Numbered from the stretch's first letter, positions 47,727 to 58,270 are shown. The stretch is DNA of 64,000 nt from Rhyacophila brunnea (GCA_022495005.1 JAGYXB010000964.1:62001-126000), one strand, 5' to 3'. A program made the numbers and translations. Notes: a model not told the origin generated them from the letters alone.

Positions 47727-47905
47727 AGACCTATTTCACACGGGACACCAGTGTGGCACCATCGACGTGGCGAGATTCCACATTTACATATAAATGAACT
47801 CTACAATCGTGTGTTTCCGTCTGAACGCGCTTATTCATTTATGTGTAAATGCGGAATCTTGCCACGCCAGTAGCGCCACACAGGTGTCCCGTGTGAAAAG
47901 GGTCT
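47727..47905. mobile_element. 179-bp palindromic MITE (AGACC ends)
   Basis: Left TTTCACACGGGACACC, GTGTGGC.., GTGGCGAGATTCCACATTTA and the right arm are inverted over about 70 bp each (GGAATCTTGCCACG, GGTGTCCCGTGTGAAAA). The two arms differ at scattered positions, so this is a decayed foldback MITE. The short frame at 47591-47797 enters it and is not a gene. Confidence 0.75.
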
Positions 47906-48454
47906 CAAACAGAACATGCATACACGTAAACGTATAAGAGAGAGTGAGATAGGGAGAAGACATATGACTATGAGTAATATTAATATATTTTGCTTGTATT
48001 ATAAAATATACTCAACGCATATGCAGGAAACGTCCGTCATAATATTATTAAAATGACATAATTTATATTGCGGGAATCTTCAATATAGCGATCAACAATA
48101 TTAAGCATTATAATGTATTACTCAGTCCAATTCCTAGCAACCAGAGTTCTAATAATTCCATTTTTGGAGGAAAGTTTTGTGTCCTTATTTTATAAGGACT
48201 GACCTCAAGGCTGACTATTATTATAAACGACCTTTACTGACCCATACTATTAGGTATTAAGACTTTGAGAGAATGCTTTTCGGTAATTTTGTATAAACTG
48301 ATGTAGTAGTTAGAGTAGTTTGATTATAAAAATATTAGACGTTAAGAATTTCATCTTCTAAATAGGAATATTTAATAGTATATACCTACTTGTACCGCAA
48401 CATGGCATGGAAAGGTGCATGTTGAGCATAACGCATAAATATTACAAAAGAAAC

Positions 48455-48572
48455 CGATGGATAAAGAAGCGGACAAGAGTACGCGATGTGATAGACGTCG
48501 CAAGCAACGCGGACAAACGCTGGGCAAATGCCATCATGAGTGGTACCCATTTGGGCACCAAACGCTCACAGG
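48455..48572 (+). pseudogene. Small LINE ORF fragment
   Basis: AAGAAGCGGACAAGAGTACG reads KKRTRVRDVIDVAS, then DKRWANAIMSGTHLGTKRSQG, matching the 2600-2870 family. Much shortened and out of frame afterwards. Confidence 0.65.
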
Positions 48573-48654
48573 GTTGAATTTAATCTCTCTTTTTTATATA
48601 GAATATGGAATCTTGCCACCACCTGAATCCTTCCGCTTGGAAACTTGTACGTAT

Positions 48655-49075
48655 GCAGTTCGCCGTATCACACTTCACCGTGAAATGTTGTGTCGGAAAA
48701 ATATGGCCATATATTAAAGACCGTCCAAACTCTTTTGGTCGTATAGTACCTACTGACATAAAATTCATGTCTAAAGAAAACACTGTTCTTGTCGGTTTAC
48801 ACTTTAGAGGAAGCCAGCAGCAAAAAAAATGAATGTAGCCGATATATACTGGATTATTTGTTAGGTTAGGTTACGTTAGGTTTTCGTTCTTGAATTCATG
48901 AATTTTGCCAAAATCAGCTATGAAAATTGAATTAATATCCATACTGAATCTAATAATATTGGAGATTGTATAGTATACGGTCATCTCTTTCTAATAAGAA
49001 AGCTCACGGCGAAAATGTGCCACGGTGAAATGTTTTACGTACGATTTACATGTCACCGTGCCACCAATACCCTTG
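48655..49075 (-). repeat. Dispersed repeat with an (AACCT)n core, copy 2
   Basis: On the plus strand TTAGGTTAGGTTACGTTAGG at 48862-48881 is the core. Ends TTCACCGTGAAATG and GGTGAAATGTTTTACGTACG match copy 1 in inverse orientation. The short opposed frames inside are rejected. Confidence 0.65.
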
Positions 49076-49710
49076 GTTGGGACGGGCCTGTATTCCTTTA
49101 GAAAATTGGTGTTCAGAAATGTCGTTATAACTAAGCATTTAATCAATAATATTATATTGATCTTAAGTAAATAATATGTTTATAATAAAACCATTTGCTG
49201 TCCGATTTATAAAGCAAAGTTAACAATATAAATTGTTTTGAATGTCAATAGTTCTTTTACGGCGTCTTTTATTATTATTTCAATCAAAGAAATAAGGATA
49301 GTGTCTTCGTAACTGGTCCTTATTATAATGTCACCAATGTTTAAGGAAATGTGTATAAGGAAAATTAATTACAATAACATGAATAATTTTAATGAATATG
49401 ATAATATTTATGTAACTACGCATGAGGTAAACCACTATTTCTATAGCAAGTGCTAAGATATACGAGTGTCATATAGGTTTATAGGTTTAGTAAAATACTT
49501 ACATTACCTAGTTAAGGAAAATATATTAAGTATAATATACACGTGGTAAATCCAATTGCTAACATATTATATACATAATGTAAACTTATTAGAAATAGGA
49601 AATGAAGGTAACCACGCGTCATAATCTTATTAAGGAACTCTATGTACGAGTACGTATTTAAAGTAAGTTACTACTTTACGCACGGTTCATACACACACCA
49701 ATTTTTTTTC
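49076..49710. other. AT-rich intergenic stretch, nothing recognised
   Basis: No exon-like or repeat-like segment found. Confidence 0.5.
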
Positions 49711-50137
49711 TTCTTCGGCCATATCCGCCCTTTAGTTGAAGCATATGGACACCACGCGGCGCCTCCAAAAATCCCAGTCGCTCGCCAGTCTTCTTGCTTC
49801 ATTCCAGGTCAAACAGAATCCCGTAGCTCCACCGTATATATTCTAAAGATTATATTTAGTGGCCTTCCAGGACGCCGGAATCCTGTCGGCTTGAAGAACA
49901 GGCAAGCCAGGTTGAGGTTCTTTTCTGGCATCCACACCACGTGGCCGAGGCCGTTCCAACGTTGCCTCTTCACTCTCAGCGTGATGAGAGGCTGATTGGT
50001 GCGTTCTCTTATCTCCTCATTGCTCCTAAAGTCATACCACCAAACACCCAGTATTCGTCACAAACATCTGTTTTTGAAGCTCAGTATACGGTTGCTATGC
50101 GCCTTCGTATGGTGGCATGATTCGCTACCGTAAAGCT
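49711..50137 (-). pseudogene. LINE 3' end, distal unit of a tandem pair
   Basis: The minus strand matches 18133-18557 of the LINE at 16.7 kb: it begins at GCTTTACGGTAGCGAATCAT, passes the NEEIRERTNQPLITLRVKRQRW and LGHVVWMP-like region, and ends GGGCGGATATGGCCGAAGAAG. It is 5' truncated exactly where the next unit ends. Confidence 0.85.
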
Positions 50138-50817
50138 TCTTCTTCTTTTGCCATATCCGCCCCTTAACTGGAGCATATGGACACCACGCGGCGCCTCCAA
50201 GAATCCCTGTCGCTCGCCAGTCTTCTTGCTTCGTTCCAGGTCAAACCAGCATCCCGTAGCTCCGCCGTATACACTCTGTAGATTGTATTTAGTGGCCTTC
50301 CAGGACGCCGGAATCCGGTCGGCTTGAAGAACAGACAAGCCAGGTTGAATTTCTCTTCTGGCATCCGCAGCACGTGGCCGAGCCCGTTCCAACGTTGCCT
50401 CTTCACGCTCAGCGTGATGAGAGGCTGATTGGTGCGTTCTCTTATCTCCTCGTTGCTCCTAAAGTCATACCACCGAATACCCAGTATTCGTCACACACAT
50501 CTGTTTTCGAAGCTCAGTATACGATTGCTATGCGCCTTGGTAAGGTGGCATGATTCGCTACCGTAAAGCAGCTCCGTCAAAATGAAAGCGTCGAATAGGC
50601 GGCATTTGGTTTTGATCGAGTAAAATCGTGGGTCCCAGACACTACGCATTGAGTTGAATGTTGCTCCAACCATTCCCACTCAGATAGCGAGCTCTTTTTG
50701 CAAAATGCCATCTCCCGTGATAAAATGTACCACTGTCGACGCTCTCGATGTTTTGTCCCTCGCTAATCAGAGGGAAATTTGTATCAGGACAGGTGCTATT
50801 ACACAAAATGTTGGTTT
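50138..50817 (-). pseudogene. LINE 3' end, proximal unit of a tandem pair
   Basis: The minus strand matches about 17890-18557 of the same family, from AAACCAACATTTTGTGTAAT through MRSVWDPRFYSIKTKCRLFDAF, YGSESCHL, RWNGLGHVLRMPEEKF, GFRRPGRPLNTIYRVY and DRDSWRRRVVSICSS to a GGCAAAAGAAGAA end. Frameshifts near 50480 and 50640. It joins the distal unit head to tail with no spacer. Confidence 0.87.
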
Positions 50818-51236
50818 TTTATTATAACGAATTACAATAAAGTATCAGGTCAATATGAAATACGACGAGTTATTTGATTCAATTGAAATTCATTCTGACG
50901 ATACAAATGTCAAATGAATTTCGATATTTATGTACGCAAGATACAATATTAATACTCTTGACGTATTTACAAAAAATCAGATTTATCAAAATCAATAAAA
51001 CAATTCGTTCATATTTTCACGCTCTACTATGCGTGCCATCTACAACAACAGCAAATTAAAAAGAAAGTGGAACATTGTTGCCATCTTTTTGATACAAAAT
51101 TATTTTCCAATACATTTTAGTACCTATAATTGAGTAAACATTGTAAAAACTATAGTGAATAGTTATTGTTATCAAATACTTTTTAAGATATTATTAAATT
51201 ATTTATTCTAATGGATTTAAGTTTTGTACTATCATT
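50818..51236. other. AT-rich intergenic stretch, nothing recognised
   Basis: No supported gene or repeat. Confidence 0.5.
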
Positions 51237-51665
51237 CCATTTGAGTCGTTTTTTGCGACTCGAGTTTCGCACCAAAAGGTAAACACCACAGAACAGATAA
51301 TAAATAGAATACCGATTGGCTATATTCAATACGCCGCACGTTGAAGCAGGGTTTTTGAATGTGTGAGTGTCCTACGAAAATTTAGCACGCATTATGCACG
51401 TGCAATAGTGTGTGTAATACACCAACATTAAACGAGCGTAAATGCATAAACCGAGAGCAGTTTTCAGTATTAGACGTACAACGTATTCTTGACACGTGTG
51501 TATTATGAATAGTTTAAGTATTTTAAAAAAAAACCCTACCTTATCACTAATAATACAATCAATAGGCGTGCAAATTGTCGAAACCCTAATAATAGATCAT
51601 TAGATAATAATCAATAATAATACCATATTCAAGAGGTGTAAAATCGTCAATACTGGAAAAACAAT
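51237..51665. repeat. Composite of two dispersed repeats
   Basis: CCATTTGAGTCGTTTTTTGC at 51238 recurs at 59604. 51281-51500 is the right half of the 23768-24276 repeat. 51525-51665 is the inverse of 59649-59790 (CAATAGGCGTG, AATAGATCATTAGAT). The order suggests one repeat inserted into another. Confidence 0.55.
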
Positions 51666-51854
51666 GGCATCATATTGGGAACTTAATGGAGTTTACTAAT
51701 GAGAGATTTCAATAATATCAGTTTTTAAAATGTTATATTAGTTAAACAAATATTCTTACATGCTCCTTTTTTTTAAATATAACAAATCCACAAATAAAAC
51801 CACATACATACCCAAATACACATAATATAATATATAATATATACATAATTATGC

Positions 51855-52080
51855 ATCAGTGGTGAAGGGTGGAGGTAAGCTGTTAAGATCCGCCATAAAT
51901 AGTGCGTATTTATAATGCGAGTAATATGTCTTTATTTTCATTGAAATAAGACTACAATAATTTACGGTTATTTTTTAAAATTCAACTAAACCCTATGAAA
52001 CCAAGCCATAATAGATACTAGTAAAATAATACTGGTCTATCTATAAAATATCTAAAATTATGCAATAAATTCATACATAA
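51855..52080 (+). mobile_element. CAGTGGCGAAGGG-end MITE, left half
   Basis: Begins CAGTGGTGAAGGGTGGAGGT and keeps GCTGTTAAGATCCGCCATAA. The right terminus is missing; the Helitron starts about 20 bp further on and may have removed it or landed in it. Confidence 0.7.
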
Positions 52081-52824
52081 CTTTGGAAATTTTATATCTA
52101 TCTATATATATAAAACAAAGTCGGGTTAGTTACACCATTTATAACTCAAGAACGGCTAGACCGATTTTTATAATCTTTGATTTGTTGGATTTGTCTCCGC
52201 CCCGAATAGCAGAATAACTATTAAAATATCGGATAAATTACGGAAAAAAATAATTATGAAGAAAATTCATTTTCTCATACATTTTGACATTTTGAACAAT
52301 GAACCTCGCGCATTCTAAAATAAAATAAAATCACAAAAAATTTAAATCCATATACAACGCCATCTCTGATACATGACAGAAAGAATAAACAAGAAACAAA
52401 CAAACAAATGAAAGGCGTTGTGTGCATTATCTATCCTTTGACAGTTGATTCAGTTCAGCCTCAGATAATCCTGAAAGACTCCGGCAAATTTTGGAGGAAG
52501 TTGTCCTGCCTGAATCTTTTTTACTTCTTCGACAGCGTCCAAAAATAAAGCCAAGGATAAAATTACATGATCTCATTGCTAGTATTGCTCATTATTTACC
52601 TACCAATTTCAAAATCCATCCTTCGAACTTCATTCGACAATCGATCTACGTGAATAATCGAGCCGATTACCAGCTATGTGCGCAAATAGACATTTCGATC
52701 GTGATTTTCAAACGGTAAGTTGCCTTCGAAGATGTTCACTTTGTGAGGTTATCAAATTTGTGATTATGTGTGCATCGATAACTGCTTCATTATGTAATTT
52801 TGAATTATGTGATTAATTTTCCAG

Positions 52825-54202
52825 TGTTTATCATTTGATGATTCGTCAAAATGTGGACAACTATTTGCTTCGATTTCGTCGATTGCTTAAAATCGAGACG
52901 GAGCGCCTCACTTTCATTCGGTTGAACTAAGCCAAACTGCGATCAGAGGAGTATATTCATTTACGCGATGCAATCAGCACCGTAGGCGATGCAGCTAATG
53001 TTGGTCGATTGACTATTCTATCGACGATGTACATTGGCAGCCCGCGTCATATGCATGAATATGCGCAAGATGCAATGACATATGTTCGTCATTGCGGTCG
53101 TCTAGATCTATTCATCACCTTTACATGAAATCTGAAATGAATAGAAATTGTTGAACTGCTACTCCCCGGAAAAACATCAAGTGATCGGCACGACACCACA
53201 GCACGTGTCTTCAAACAAAAAATCCTGTCGCTGATGAATTACATTGTTAATCATCGCGTCTTTGGGAAACTCGATGCTGGATTTATTCAATTGAATGACA
53301 AAAACGAAGCTTGCCGCATGCACACATTCTTATTTGGTTAATCGAAAGAATTTGACCAGACCAAAAAGATGACATCATATGTGCCGAGATTCCTGATCCC
53401 GAAACCGATCCAGACCTGCATGATGTTGTAATTACTTACATGATTCATGGACAGTGTGGCACCATCAATCCCCAATCACCGTGCATGGTTGACGGCAAGT
53501 GTTCCAAGTGTTATCCATGATGTTTAACGGCGGAGACTATCACTGTCAATGATGGTTATCCACTGTATTGGCGTCGATCACCCAATGATAACGGTAGAAC
53601 TATCACAACGAAAATAAAGTGAAACGATATCGTGGTCGACAACACTTGGATTGTTCCGTATTCGCCACTTTTTTTCCAAAACATTCAAGGCGCATTGCAA
53701 TGTGGAGTTTTGCAATTCAGTGAAGTCCATCAAATACATCTGCAAATATGTCACCGAAGGCAGCGATATTGTAGTTTTTGGCGTTCAAACTCCCAATACC
53801 ATCGATGAAATCACGCACTATCAAGTTGGTCGATATGTGAGCTGCAATGAAGCGATTTTGCGTATTCTCTCATTCCCCATTCATGAACGTCATCCCACTG
53901 CTGTACATTTGGCGGTGCATCCGGAGAATGATCAACAAGTTTATTTCAACGCATCGAATGTTGCTCAACGTGCTGAAATATCTCCAGCGCCAACATTGAC
54001 CAGCTTCTTTTCGATTTTCCAAAGCGATCCATTTGCACAAACGTTGTTCTACTCTGAGATGCCACGTTATTACACTTGGAACGCTTCATCGAAGAAATTT
54101 CAACGTTGGAAGCAAGGCGACGCGGTTCCTGATCATCCGGATGTGCATTCTACTGATGCTCTTGGTCGGATTTACACAGTTTATCCGAAGAATGGCGAAT
54201 GA
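52825..54202 (+). pseudogene. Helitron Rep domain (Helitron-like N-terminal and HUH), broken
   Basis: Recognisable blocks in order: YLLRFRRLLKIETERLTFIRLN (52860-52928), LRSEEYIHLRDAISTVGDAA, MYIGSPRHMHEYAQDAMTYV (53030-53090), LDLFITFT followed by TGA where the family has Cys. Then in a different frame LPHAHILIWL with the two-histidine HUH motif at 53311-53340, ICAEIPDPETDPDLHDVV, MIHGQCGTINPQSPCM and GKCSKCYP. A long open stretch at 53651-54202 (SIKYICKYVTEGSD, YQVGRYVSCNEAILRI, FPIHERHPTAVHLAVHPEN) closes the domain. The HUH residues bind metal and the Tyr region cuts single-stranded DNA in active relatives. Several TGA stops and at least three frameshifts inactivate it. Confidence 0.85.
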
Positions 54203-54214
54203 TTCTACTTTCGG

Positions 54215-55494
54215 TTGTTGCTGTTAAATGTTCGTGGGCCGACATCATTTGAATCACTTCGAACTGTCAACGGTGTAGTGTGCCCAACATTTTGTGCTGC
54301 ATGTCAAAAGCTCAATTTGCTTGAAAATGATACTCATCGGGACATGACAATCGCTAAAGCATTTGTTTCTGCATCTCCAAGTCAGATACGCACATTATTT
54401 GCTATCATTATTTCGACATGCTTCCCATCGAATCCACCTGAACTGTAGAACAACTACAAGGATGACATGTCAGAAGACATTTTACATCGAATTCGTGTCA
54501 TTTCAGAGAATCCTGATCTCGAGGTGAATAAAGAGTTACATAACCAGGTTTTCCTTTTGATCGAAGACATGTGTTACCTCATGTGCGGCAGTTTATTAGT
54601 CAAGTTAGGAATGCCAATGCCACATCGTGGAGTGAATTACGCTTTCAATCTAGAATTGGAACGTGAATGTGAAAATGATCGAGATGCATTGAACTAATTA
54701 GTTCGAACGAATGTACCAATGTTGAACTTCCAACAGAAGGTAGTGCACGATACGTTAATGAAGGCAGTTGATAATGGAAATGGTGGCTTATTTTTCCTTG
54801 ATGCGCCCAGTGGAACTGGGAAGACATTCCTCATGTCATTGATTTTGGCCACTGTTCGTGCGAGATCCAAAATTGCTGTAGCAGTTCTTCCGGGATAGCA
54901 GCCACGTTGCTAAAAAGGATGCCGAACGGCTCAATTAGCGTTGAAATTGCCGTTAAACCTTCAAACGACTGAAAAACCGATATGCAATATTGCGAAACAT
55001 TCAGCAATGGCCAAAGTTTTGGTAGCAAGTAAAATCATCACCTGGGATGAATTTAGAATGGCGCACAAACGCGCATTGTGAGAGATGTTTTGGAGGCGCA
55101 ATGATTCTATTATCTGGCGATTTCCGCCAAACACTACCAGTCATTCCAAGATCGACAGCTGCCGATGAAATAAATGCTTGCCTCAAATCATTGACTCTGT
55201 GGCGCTATGTGAAGAACCTTCAGCTGACGACAAACATGCGAGTTACATTGCTAAGCGATCCATCTGCCGAAGATTTCTCTAAGCAATTTCTGACTATCGG
55301 TAACGGCCGTGTTTCTGTCGACGAATCGAACGGATTGATTTCGTTTCCGCTGAATTTTTGCAATTTCGTGTCAACAATTGGTTGAGTGAACGAGCAATTC
55401 TTGCCGCAAAGAACAAAGATGTGGATCACTTAAACTTCACAATTCAAAATCAAATCGTTGGTCTACTGCATTCCTTCAAATCTATCGACTGTGT
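54215..55494 (+). pseudogene. Helitron PIF1-like helicase region, broken
   Basis: Follows the Rep domain. Blocks: LNVRGPTSFESLRTVNG, the connecting segment with MSEDILHRIRVISENPDLEVN, Walker A DAPSGTGKTFLMSLILA near 54800-54850, WDEFRMAHKRAL at about 55038, Walker B and motif III LLSGDFRQTLPVIP near 55100-55145, then LQLTTNMRV, and LSERAILAAKNKDVDHLNF plus QNQIVGLLHSFKSIDC at 55381-55490. This is the 5'-3' DNA helicase half of Helitron transposases. Frameshifts near 54700, 54900 and 55080 break it. The last exon-like part is cut at 55494 by a MITE and resumes after it. Confidence 0.85.
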
Positions 55495-55710
55495 AAGTGC
55501 TCGGTCGTAGTAATTTGGCAGGCGCGGTGCGGCGGCGTCTTGCGAAACTCAAACGTATAGCCATGTGTATTATGCTCGAAAAAAGACACTGTCTACGAAC
55601 ATTTTACACACGGTTATACGTTTGAGTTTCACAAGATGCCGGCGCGCCACCCCCGCGCCACCCCCGCGCCACCCCGCGCCACCCCCGCGCGACCACTACG
55701 TTCTTGCACT
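55495..55710. mobile_element. GC-rich 216-bp MITE inside the helicase
   Basis: Imperfect inverted ends AGTGCTCGGTCGTAGTA and ACTACGTTCTTGCACT. An inner inverted pair CTTGCGAAACTCAAACGTAT / ATACGTTTGAGTTTCACAAG is almost perfect. The right half has four CGCGCCACCCC units. Much richer in GC than the window. It splits the helicase after SIDCV; the conserved next residues (TNEDEATN) follow at once. Confidence 0.75.
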
Positions 55711-56113
55711 AACAAACGAAGACGAAGCAACCAACTAGCCCAGGGGTCGGCAAACCGCGGCTCGCGAGCCACATGTGGCTCTTTGGGTATTGGCGTGCGG
55801 CTCTTTGCCAAATTCCCATTCACATTTTTTACAAAAAAAGTATGATTGTTGTCGTTTTAAATCGGCCCATTGCAAAACTCGACAAATTAAATTTCTCTCC
55901 ATTTCATATTGACACGAGTACTTTTAACAAGCAAAAAGTTATGTAGCTCCAAATTTGTAGGTCTTGCTACCAAAATTGAGGATTTGGAGAGAGAGCAATT
56001 TAATTTCACAACTCAGCCAAGCGCTCTAAAAGATCCACATAATAAGGTAGATACTACGATTTTAATACATGGTTTAATAGCTTTCCGAACTTATATTCGA
56101 GTCTACATTATAA

Positions 56114-56262
56114 TATGTATTTGAACAATCATTTTCAAACATGAATAATATAGATAGCATTTAGAGAAGCCAAATAACAGATGAGAATTTGGAGTCGCGC
56201 CTAAAATTGAAAACTACAAGTTACATACCAAACATACAGACTAGTGATTACAATGCAGAATG
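56114..56262 (+). pseudogene. hAT transposase C-terminal dimerisation remnant
   Basis: The frame at 56114 reads YVFEQSFSNMNNIDSI, stop, RSQITDENLESRLKLKTTSY, IPNI. This matches the hAT C-terminal signature C/F-EQ-FS-MN..KS..R-SRLTDE-L. One in-frame stop at 56162-56164. It is interrupted at 56242 by a second hAT element, and after that insertion the frame goes on with a similar residue pattern for a few codons. Upstream transposase catalytic regions are absent. Confidence 0.78.
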
Positions 56263-56860
56263 AATATATCAATACTGGTATTTCTGTATTTACTATTGAA
56301 TATCGCATACCTAGAACTATTAAAATCTATTTAAAAAAAAATATAGCAATCTGAAGTACTTACCTACATTTATTATGTTAACCTTTGTAAATATGTATAA
56401 ATCATAATATTTTAGAACTGTTAATTTTTACGAGAGTCCGGGTATAGAAATATCTCTTTGAAATCTAACGTTTGTTGGATGTACTACCAACGTTGGATCA
56501 ATATTTAGTTATAGAATAATTGAAAATATTTGCCATGAATGCTTTATTTTTCGAAATATGTTAATTCATCGCGACAATTCTATAAGTATATTTAACGGAT
56601 TTTGTTTTAATATTATTTAATTTTTGTTAGTTACAGTCAATATTATTTGCGTTTTAGTAGCATAAAACATGTACACTAAATTTAATATATAATATAGTAG
56701 TAAGTAATGAAAAGACAACATTATATTCATTTTTAAAAAACATATACGTGTATAGTTTCTAAATACCGAAAATACCGGTATTTTGGATTTTTGAAACCGG
56801 TATTTCGGTATTGATAAATAATTTAATACCAGTTTTCAAATACTGGTATTGCAGTCCCTA
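56242..56860. mobile_element. Second hAT element nested in the first, perfect 8-bp TSD
   Basis: 619 bp, TAGTGATTACAATGC...GGTATTGCAGTCCCTA, consensus ends TAGGGAYTGCAATACC. Flanks ATACAGAC at 56234-56241 and 56861-56868 are identical. Repeated ACCGGTATTT motifs mark both subterminal regions. A relative lies at 63358-63901. No intact frame. Confidence 0.9.
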
Positions 56861-57161
56861 ATACAGACACTCTCCAAATAAATCCAAGGAAGGTTATTAC
56901 ATTAGTTTTAAGGAATGCGTGAAAATTGTATGTCACTCATTTTCTGTAAAAACATATTTATAATTTCAACAATAAAAAAACTTGTAACGCGTTAGTTTTA
57001 TTCGCAAAATCTTTTTCACCAAGACTTGATAAATAAACAATAACATTCACTGAAATAAATCATATTTATAAAAAATGTATGGCTCTCGAATTTTTTTTAA
57101 CCGTTATGATACTCATATTTGGCTCTTTTGGTCCAAGAGTTTGCCGACCCCTGAACTAGCC

Positions 57162-57330
57162 AACTGAATTTTTAAACTCATTGGATTTTCCTGGCTTACC
57201 ACCGCACAATTTACAACTGAAGGTTGGCTCGGTAGTCATCATGCTTCGAAATCTGAACCAACCAAAACTATGTAATCCATTTCATTTTGATTTGATTTTT
57301 GCACATTTATTGAACTTAATTCATTTTGAA
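57162..57330 (+). pseudogene. Helitron helicase C-terminus beyond the hAT insertion
   Basis: Codes for [20 protein letters not shown] then [18 protein letters not shown], the conserved helicase end that follows TNEDEATN in intact Helitrons. Its position just after the second AACTAGCC confirms that the hAT element split one reading frame. Confidence 0.85.
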
Positions 57331-57458
57331 TATTCATTTTAACTTAATAAAAAACTGAATTTAATTCGGCTAATAAGTTAACACAAGATTATTGATTCTG
57401 AGGCGGTACGAAGTTCGCCGGCTCAGCTAGTATATATGTATATAATATTATTATTATT

Positions 57459-57678
57459 CCATGTCCGATCCTATAGGATCATATGGGCCTCCACAGAGTG
57501 GAGGTTTGTATTAACAGATTTTATTTTTACGAGAAATGGATGTCAGCCACTTGCTCAACCTATTAGGTCCATACCCTGACTCATACACAAATTGAAAAAC
57601 AATATGTGTACTTGCCAGACCCAGGATTCGAACCTGGGACCCTCGACACCACATACCGGCGCTTAAGCCACGCGGCTA
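57459..57678 (-). mobile_element. tRNA-derived SINE, copy 6
   Basis: Minus strand, head GGCTTAAGC and B box GGTTCGAATCC, full body and tail. It begins about 30 bp after the Helitron terminus. Confidence 0.88.
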
Positions 57679-57689
57679 TTTTATCTATT

Positions 57690-58270
57690 ATAGTTTGGTT
57701 TAGGCAGGGCTTAATGAATTTAAAAAAATAAACCAACAATAATTTCTTTTATTTTGTTAACCGTCAATTCATGGTGGAACTGCATTGTATTGTTGTATTA
57801 ATTTAATAAAACGCATTTTTTTGGAGTACTTATTCCACATTTAATCAATAAATTAGGGCCGGTTTCATCCACCTCAGAGGGACTTAAATGATGAAAATGT
57901 CCCTCCGAAGTGGACGAAACCGGTCCTAATTTATTGATTAAAAGTGGAATGAGTACTACAAAAAAATTTCGTTTTATGAAATTAAAACGACAATAAAACC
58001 AACAATATGTGTAATTTATTCTTAATCCAACGAAAACAAAAAAATATGAATGAAAAAGTATGCAAAATTGATAATTTTGTCGTACCACGCAAAATATACC
58101 ATAACTATTATGGTTTGGTAAGGCAGGGTTTAATTAATTTTTAAAAACTTACCAACACCATCTGTAAATTTTAGTCTTAGTTCAATTAAAACAAATACGT
58201 ATGACTAACAAAATTTAAAGTGCACAATTTACGGCGGACCTTAACAACCTACCTCCACCCTTCGCTACCC
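57690..58270. mobile_element. CAGTGGCGAAGGG-end MITE carrying a TTAA palindrome
   Basis: The inner block TTGGTTTAGGCAGGGCTTAA occurs at 57692, and again as GGTTTGGTAAGGCAGGG at 58111. The right terminus CTACCTCCACCCTTCGCTACCCACTG ends near 58272. A 188-bp TTAA-flanked palindrome is inserted at 57798-57985. Confidence 0.7.
57798..57985. mobile_element. TTAA-flanked palindromic MITE, 188 bp
   Basis: Both ends read TTAATTT.ATAAAACG inward. Arms TTCCACATTTAATCAATAAA and GGGCCGGTTTC..CC(A/G)C are repeated in inverse around a short centre (GGGACTTAAATG.TGAAAATGTCCC). A half copy is at 7137-7225. It shares the TTAA target with the 11298-12161 foldback but not its sequence. The 96-codon minus-strand frame crossing it is rejected. 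Confidence 0.75.

Larger units (their letters stand above)
55741..57153 (+). mobile_element. hAT transposon with perfect 8-bp TSD, nested in the Helitron
   Basis: Ends CAGGGGTCGGCAAAC and GTTTGCCGACCCCTG are perfect 15-bp inverted repeats, followed inward by GGCTCGCGAGCCACATGTGG and ATATTTGGCTCTTTTGG. Flanking AACTAGCC occurs at 55733-55740 and 57154-57161. The termini resemble the widely spread hAT elements of the SPIN/Charlie type (CAGGGGTCGGCAA). Without the inner element it is about 786 bp, so it is a deletion derivative keeping only the end of the transposase. The helicase frame resumes just beyond the duplication ([16 protein letters not shown]). Confidence 0.93.
52101..57430 (+). mobile_element. 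Degenerate autonomous Helitron with nested insertions
   Basis: The 5' end TCTATATATATAAAACAAAG and the 3' end GCTCAGCTAG, preceded by a GGCGGTAC..GTTCGCC hairpin, are Helitron-type termini. The element lies between an A (52100) and a T (57431), the usual AT target with no duplication. Inside are a Rep/HUH region, a PIF1-like helicase, a 216-bp MITE and a hAT element. Subtracting the two insertions (1,421 bp and about 220 bp) leaves about 3.7 kb, somewhat short of typical autonomous elements, so internal deletions have also occurred. Helitrons move by rolling-circle replication through the Rep-helicase protein; this copy cannot encode it. Confidence 0.85.

Noticed and set aside
48457..48832. 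Frames of 86, 67 and 75 codons
   Set aside because: They overlap a LINE fragment and the (AACCT)n-core repeat on both strands.
55629..55845. Pro/Arg/Ala-rich frames on both strands
   Set aside because: Produced by the CGCGCCACCCC units of the GC-rich MITE and the adjoining hAT terminus.
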